A stretch of 17,979 bases of DNA, taken from assembly GCA_023666975.1 (NCBI GenBank), contig JAMPAW010000062.1:1-17979 (forward strand). Reading direction: 5' to 3'. The translations under genes and the position numbers were made by a program. Positions 14,823 through 17,979 of this stretch are shown here, piece by piece; the stretch's first letter is position 1; every line of letters begins with the position of its first letter. This stretch comes from Clostridium sp. (GTDB taxonomy: Bacteria > Bacillota_A > Clostridia > Lachnospirales > Lachnospiraceae). The notes beneath the pieces were generated by a model. The model worked only from the letters and a program-made list of their open reading frames with translations, was not told the DNA's origin and searched no databases.

Positions 14823-16355
14823 CTATCTTCCATAGAGCTTGGCTGTCTCATACAGTCTCGCCTCCAAGTGCGGCGTCAAATCTTCATAGCGGAACCTCCA
14901 TGCCCAGTTGCCCTCTCCCACACCGGGAGTATTTAACCTTGCCCATGAATCCAGACAGAGTACGTCCTGCATCGGCACAATCGCCATATTGGCTACCGAG
15001 GAAAAGCATGCACGTATCAACGTCCAGCAAACGTCTCCACCATCGGTATTATAATATCTTCTCAGCTTGTCTCTGGACTGCTCATAACATTTCTGATACC
15101 AGCCAAGCGTCGTATCATTATCATGAGTTCCTGTATAACATACACAATTGCGCACAAAATTATGTGGCAGAAAACTGTTTTCATCTGGATTTTCAAAACC
15201 AAACTGCAAAATCTTCATTCCGGGAAGACCGAATTTATCGCGCAAATCGATAACCGACTGGTCGATCTCACCCAAATCTTCAGCGATAATCGGCATATGA
15301 TATCCGAGTGTCGCCTCCAGATGCGTAAAGAAATTAATACCGGGAGCCTGCACCCATTTACCGTTTACCGCCGTCTCCTCACCAAACGGAACGGCCCAAA
15401 ACTTATCAAAGCCGCGGAAATGGTCAATCCGCACAAAGTCTGCCAGCTTTAACTGATGACGGATACGGTTAATCCACCACTCATAACCGGTTTTCGTGTG
15501 CTCTGCCCATTTATATAACGGATTCCCCCACAACTGACCTGTGGCCGAAAAATAATCCGGCGGCACTCCCGCCACTGTTTTCGGATATCCTTTTGTATCC
15601 AAATCAAATAACTTTTTGTTACACCAGACATCTACACTGTCCCATGCCACAAAGATCGGCATATCTCCAACAATCTTAATGTTCTTGGCATTCGCATACT
15701 CTTTTAACGCAAACCACTGCCGGTGAAACAGGAATTGAATAAAGCGAAAATATTCTATCTCCTCTGACAGTTTTTCTTTCCACTGCTCCTTCTGCTTTGC
15801 CGTAGGTTTTTTCAGGGAATCGTCCCACATATACCATGGCATTCCCTCAAAATATTCCTTTCCCGCCATAAACAGCGCATAGTCGTCAAGCCAGAAGGTG
15901 TTCTCGCAAAAATTCTTATAGGCTTCCCTAAACTCCTCATCACTGGAATACCGGTCTTTCACCTCCGGATTCCGGTACCGGTCAAAAGCCTTTTTCAGCA
16001 ATCCCATCTTGAAATTAATTACCGTTCCATAATCTATTTTCTGCGCATCCCATTGCGGCATATCATAAAAATCCGCCTCCTGCAACAGCTCTGCCTCCCG
16101 CAAATCGTCAATGCTGATAATCAACGGCTGCCCTGCAAAAGAGGAAAACGGCTGATAAGGTGAATCCCCAAAGCCGGTATGTCCCAACGGCAGCACCTGC
16201 CACATATTTAATCCGGAACGCTCTAAGAAATCCACAAACGCATAAGCTCCCTTTCCCAAATCTCCAATTCCGTATGGACTCGGAAAAGAAGTCGGGTGCG
16301 CCAGTATGCCGGCGTACTTCTCATAGTCCATTCCTAATGCTGAATTATCTGTCAT
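14823..16355 (-). CDS. malQ: 4-alpha-glucanotransferase (amylomaltase)
   Basis: A 510-residue cytoplasmic GH77 enzyme that transfers alpha-1,4-glucan segments between maltodextrins and releases glucose, used in maltodextrin and glycogen turnover. The N-terminal signature GILAHPTSFPSPYGIGDLG and the GDSPYQPFSSFAG loop (63-75) are typical. Catalytic residues are nucleophile Asp311 in VRIDHFRG, acid/base Glu359 in IIAEDLG, and Asp412 in THDNDT. The length is that of the short amylomaltase type found in Gram-positives, without the N-terminal extension of the enterobacterial enzyme. ATG 16355 has GGAGG 10 bases upstream; Met9 is a less likely alternative. It is first in a probable malQ-plsC-membrane protein operon with a sigma-A promoter at 16411-16439. 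Confidence 0.96.
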   Translation of the reverse strand: MTDNSALGMDYEKYAGILAHPTSFPSPYGIGDLGKGAYAFVDFLERSGLNMWQVLPLGHTGFGDSPYQPFSSFAGQPLIISIDDLREAELLQEADFYDMPQWDAQKIDYGTVINFKMGLLKKAFDRYRNPEVKDRYSSDEEFREAYKNFCENTFWLDDYALFMAGKEYFEGMPWYMWDDSLKKPTAKQKEQWKEKLSEEIEYFRFIQFLFHRQWFALKEYANAKNIKIVGDMPIFVAWDSVDVWCNKKLFDLDTKGYPKTVAGVPPDYFSATGQLWGNPLYKWAEHTKTGYEWWINRIRHQLKLADFVRIDHFRGFDKFWAVPFGEETAVNGKWVQAPGINFFTHLEATLGYHMPIIAEDLGEIDQSVIDLRDKFGLPGMKILQFGFENPDENSFLPHNFVRNCVCYTGTHDNDTTLGWYQKCYEQSRDKLRRYYNTDGGDVCWTLIRACFSSVANMAIVPMQDVLCLDSWARLNTPGVGEGNWAWRFRYEDLTPHLEARLYETAKLYGR

Positions 16356-16410
16356 GTTACAATATCCTCCGTATTTGTTATATTGAAAGTAAAGTTATCC
16401 ATAAGATAAT

Positions 16411-16439
16411 ATTATAATGTGATTCTTACCAAATGACAA
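16411..16439 (-). promoter_or_regulatory. Sigma-A promoter of malQ
   Basis: The minus strand has TTGTCA (16439-16434), exactly 17 bases, then TATAAT (16416-16411), about 56 bases before the malQ ATG. The -35 begins right at the end of the U-tract of the pgi terminator, so the two transcription units abut. A small inverted repeat, TTATC-N5-GATAA, lies close to the predicted start site and might be an operator. Confidence 0.8.
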
Positions 16440-16478
16440 GAAAAAAGTATTAAAGGGTGCCGCCTTTTGCAACACCCC
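16439..16478 (-). terminator. Intrinsic terminator of pgi
   Basis: Minus-strand GGGTGTTGC pairs with GCGGCACCC (two G-U wobbles) around a 5-base loop, and is followed by TTTAATACTTTTTTC. It begins 34 bases after the pgi stop codon. Confidence 0.85.
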
Positions 16479-16511
16479 TTCATATCACCTAAACCCCTGC
16501 TGTATATTATT

Positions 16512-17870
16512 TTACTTATTCATTCTATCCATCAGTGCTTTTCTCTGCTCCTCATAACCCGGCTTGCCAAGCAGTGCAAACATATTTTTCTTGTAGCTCT
16601 CCACACCCGGCTGATTAAATGGATTAACACCCAATACATAACCGGAAACACCACATGCAAACTCGAAGAAATAGAACAGCTCGCCTAAATTAAACTCACT
16701 CATATAGGGAAGGGTAATCATCAAGTTCGGAATCTCACCGTCTACATGGGCAAGAACAGTTCCGTTCATCGCCTGCTTATTAATATAGTCAACGGTTCTT
16801 CCCGCAAGATAATTCAAACCGTCTAAATCGTTGTCTTCCTGCTCCATAATAATCTTACGCCTCGGTGAACCGATATTAATCACGGTCTCAATATGATTCT
16901 TGGTACCGTCCTGAATAAACTGTCCCAGAGAATGTAAATCCGTTGTAAAGTCGCAGGCTGTCGGATAGATACCCTTACCGTCCTTACCCTCTGACTCTCC
17001 AAACAACTGCTTCCACCACTCACCGATATAATGAACAGACGGTGTATAGTTGGCCAGAATCTCCATCGTCTTGCCCTTCTCACGCAAAATGTTACGCAGT
17101 GCCGCATACTGCAGTGCATCATTGTTCTCAAAGTCAGCTTCAATACACATCTGTCGTGCAGTTGCCGCACCTACCATAAGCTGCTTGATATCTGCACCGC
17201 TGACTGCGATTGGAAGCAGGCCCACTGCAGTGAGAACCGAAAAGCGTCCGCCGACGTCGTCCGGAACAACAAATGTTTCATATCCCTCTTCATCTGCGAG
17301 ACTCTTCAATGCACCTTTTTGCTTATCTGTCGTCGCATAAATCCTCTTGGCTGCCTCTCTCTCTCCATACTTCTCAATCAACAGCTTCTTAAAAATACGA
17401 AATGCAATCGCCGGTTCTGTCGTCGTTCCCGACTTGGAAATAATATTAATGGAAAAATCCCTGTCGCCTACAACCTCTAACAAATGCTCTAAATAGGTAG
17501 AGCTGATATTATTACCGCAGAAATAAATCTCAGGAGTACCTTTTCTCATATCCTTGTCAATCACATTATAAAAAGTGTGTCTCAATGCCTCAATTGCCGC
17601 TCTTGCACCCAGATAGGAACCGCCGATACCGATTACAATAAGAATATCCGAATCATTCTGAATTTTCTTCGCCGCCGCTTTGATTCTGGAAAACTCTTCC
17701 TTATCATAATTGACCGGCAAATCAATCCAGCCAAGAAAATCATTGCCGTCTCCGGTTCTGTCTAACAGCGTTTTCTTCGCATCTAAGACCCTTTCTTTCA
17801 TTTGCGCAATGTCATCTTCAGATACCATAAACATCGCATTACTGTAATCAAAACTAATACTCTCTGCCAT
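16512..17870 (-). CDS. pgi: Glucose-6-phosphate isomerase
   Basis: A 452-residue cytoplasmic enzyme interconverting glucose 6-phosphate and fructose 6-phosphate in glycolysis and gluconeogenesis. Motifs in order: phosphate-binding GIGGSYLG (81-88) and SKSGTTTEP (146-153), PGI signature [16 protein letters not shown] (205-220), GESEGK with catalytic Glu292, TDLHSLGQ with His313, and [10 protein letters not shown] with Lys427. These three residues sit two positions after those I recall for the Geobacillus stearothermophilus enzyme (E290, H311, K425), so it is the short Bacillus-type PGI. ATG 17870 is chosen: AAGGAGAG lies upstream, and the alternative ATG (17909) falls at the predicted transcription start. 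It has its own terminator and is separate from malQ. Confidence 0.97.
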   Translation of the reverse strand: MAESISFDYSNAMFMVSEDDIAQMKERVLDAKKTLLDRTGDGNDFLGWIDLPVNYDKEEFSRIKAAAKKIQNDSDILIVIGIGGSYLGARAAIEALRHTFYNVIDKDMRKGTPEIYFCGNNISSTYLEHLLEVVGDRDFSINIISKSGTTTEPAIAFRIFKKLLIEKYGEREAAKRIYATTDKQKGALKSLADEEGYETFVVPDDVGGRFSVLTAVGLLPIAVSGADIKQLMVGAATARQMCIEADFENNDALQYAALRNILREKGKTMEILANYTPSVHYIGEWWKQLFGESEGKDGKGIYPTACDFTTDLHSLGQFIQDGTKNHIETVINIGSPRRKIIMEQEDNDLDGLNYLAGRTVDYINKQAMNGTVLAHVDGEIPNLMITLPYMSEFNLGELFYFFEFACGVSGYVLGVNPFNQPGVESYKKNMFALLGKPGYEEQRKALMDRMNK

Positions 17871-17913
17871 TTTTCTGCTCTCCTTTGTTTTACTATTAAA
17901 ATTCGTCATCTCT

Positions 17914-17919
17914 ATTATA
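17914..17919 (-). promoter_or_regulatory. Probable -10 box of pgi
   Basis: The minus strand carries a perfect TATAAT 43 bases before the chosen pgi start. The -35 region at 16-17 bases spacing (GATTAA or AGATTA) is a poor match, so only the -10 is called. Confidence 0.45.
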
Positions 17920-17979
17920 GATTTTCCCTTAAACGTTAATCTTTATTTTAACAAAATATATCATAAATAGCAACATTTT

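Overview
The window looks like chromosomal DNA from a motile, low-to-mid GC Gram-positive anaerobe, most likely a Lachnospiraceae (Clostridia). The reasons are strong AGGAGG-type ribosome binding sites, sigma-A promoters of the TTGNNN-N17-TATAAT type, intrinsic terminators, a glucose-6-phosphate isomerase of the Bacillus type, and proteins of a style common in that family: a PocR-domain hybrid kinase, a papain-like protease with Big2/FN3-like tails, and a flagellin followed by a divergent FliS. Assignment below family level is not possible from sequence alone.

Layout, left to right. 1-341 is AT-rich and has no gene I can support; it carries a likely promoter firing leftwards out of the window. 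342-1661 (minus) is an FAD oxidoreductase with a C-terminal Rieske domain. A terminator separates it from a leftward flagellar block: a very large FliK-like protein (3833-7288), flagellin (2306-3709) and a FliS-like chaperone (1811-2275). A near-consensus sigma-28 promoter overlaps the stop codon of the FliK-like gene and gives flagellin a roughly 120-nt structured leader. Divergently, 7433-9412 (plus) is a secreted papain-like cysteine protease with its own sigma-A promoter. After its terminator comes a two-stem inverted-repeat element (9508-9590), then a signalling pair on the plus strand: a pseudoreceiver-linker-receiver protein (9644-10600) and a soluble PocR-containing hybrid histidine kinase (10669-13353). 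Converging on it from the right (minus) is a likely operon malQ-plsC-small membrane protein (16355 to 13417) with its own sigma-A promoter, and beyond that pgi with its own terminator.

How the parts fit. The flagellar block pairs filament subunit, dedicated chaperone and a probable export-switch or hook-length factor under flagellar sigma control. The receiver protein and hybrid kinase probably form one cytoplasmic phosphorelay that senses a small molecule through the PocR domain; its output is not encoded here. malQ and pgi are central carbohydrate enzymes: MalQ remodels maltodextrin or glycogen chains and releases glucose, and Pgi interconverts G6P and F6P. The items most worth a second look are the 1151-residue FliK-like protein, the promoter embedded in its stop codon, the GGA-rich flagellin leader, the glycine-rich tail of the FliS-like protein, the degenerate receivers in the phosphorelay and the intergenic two-stem element.
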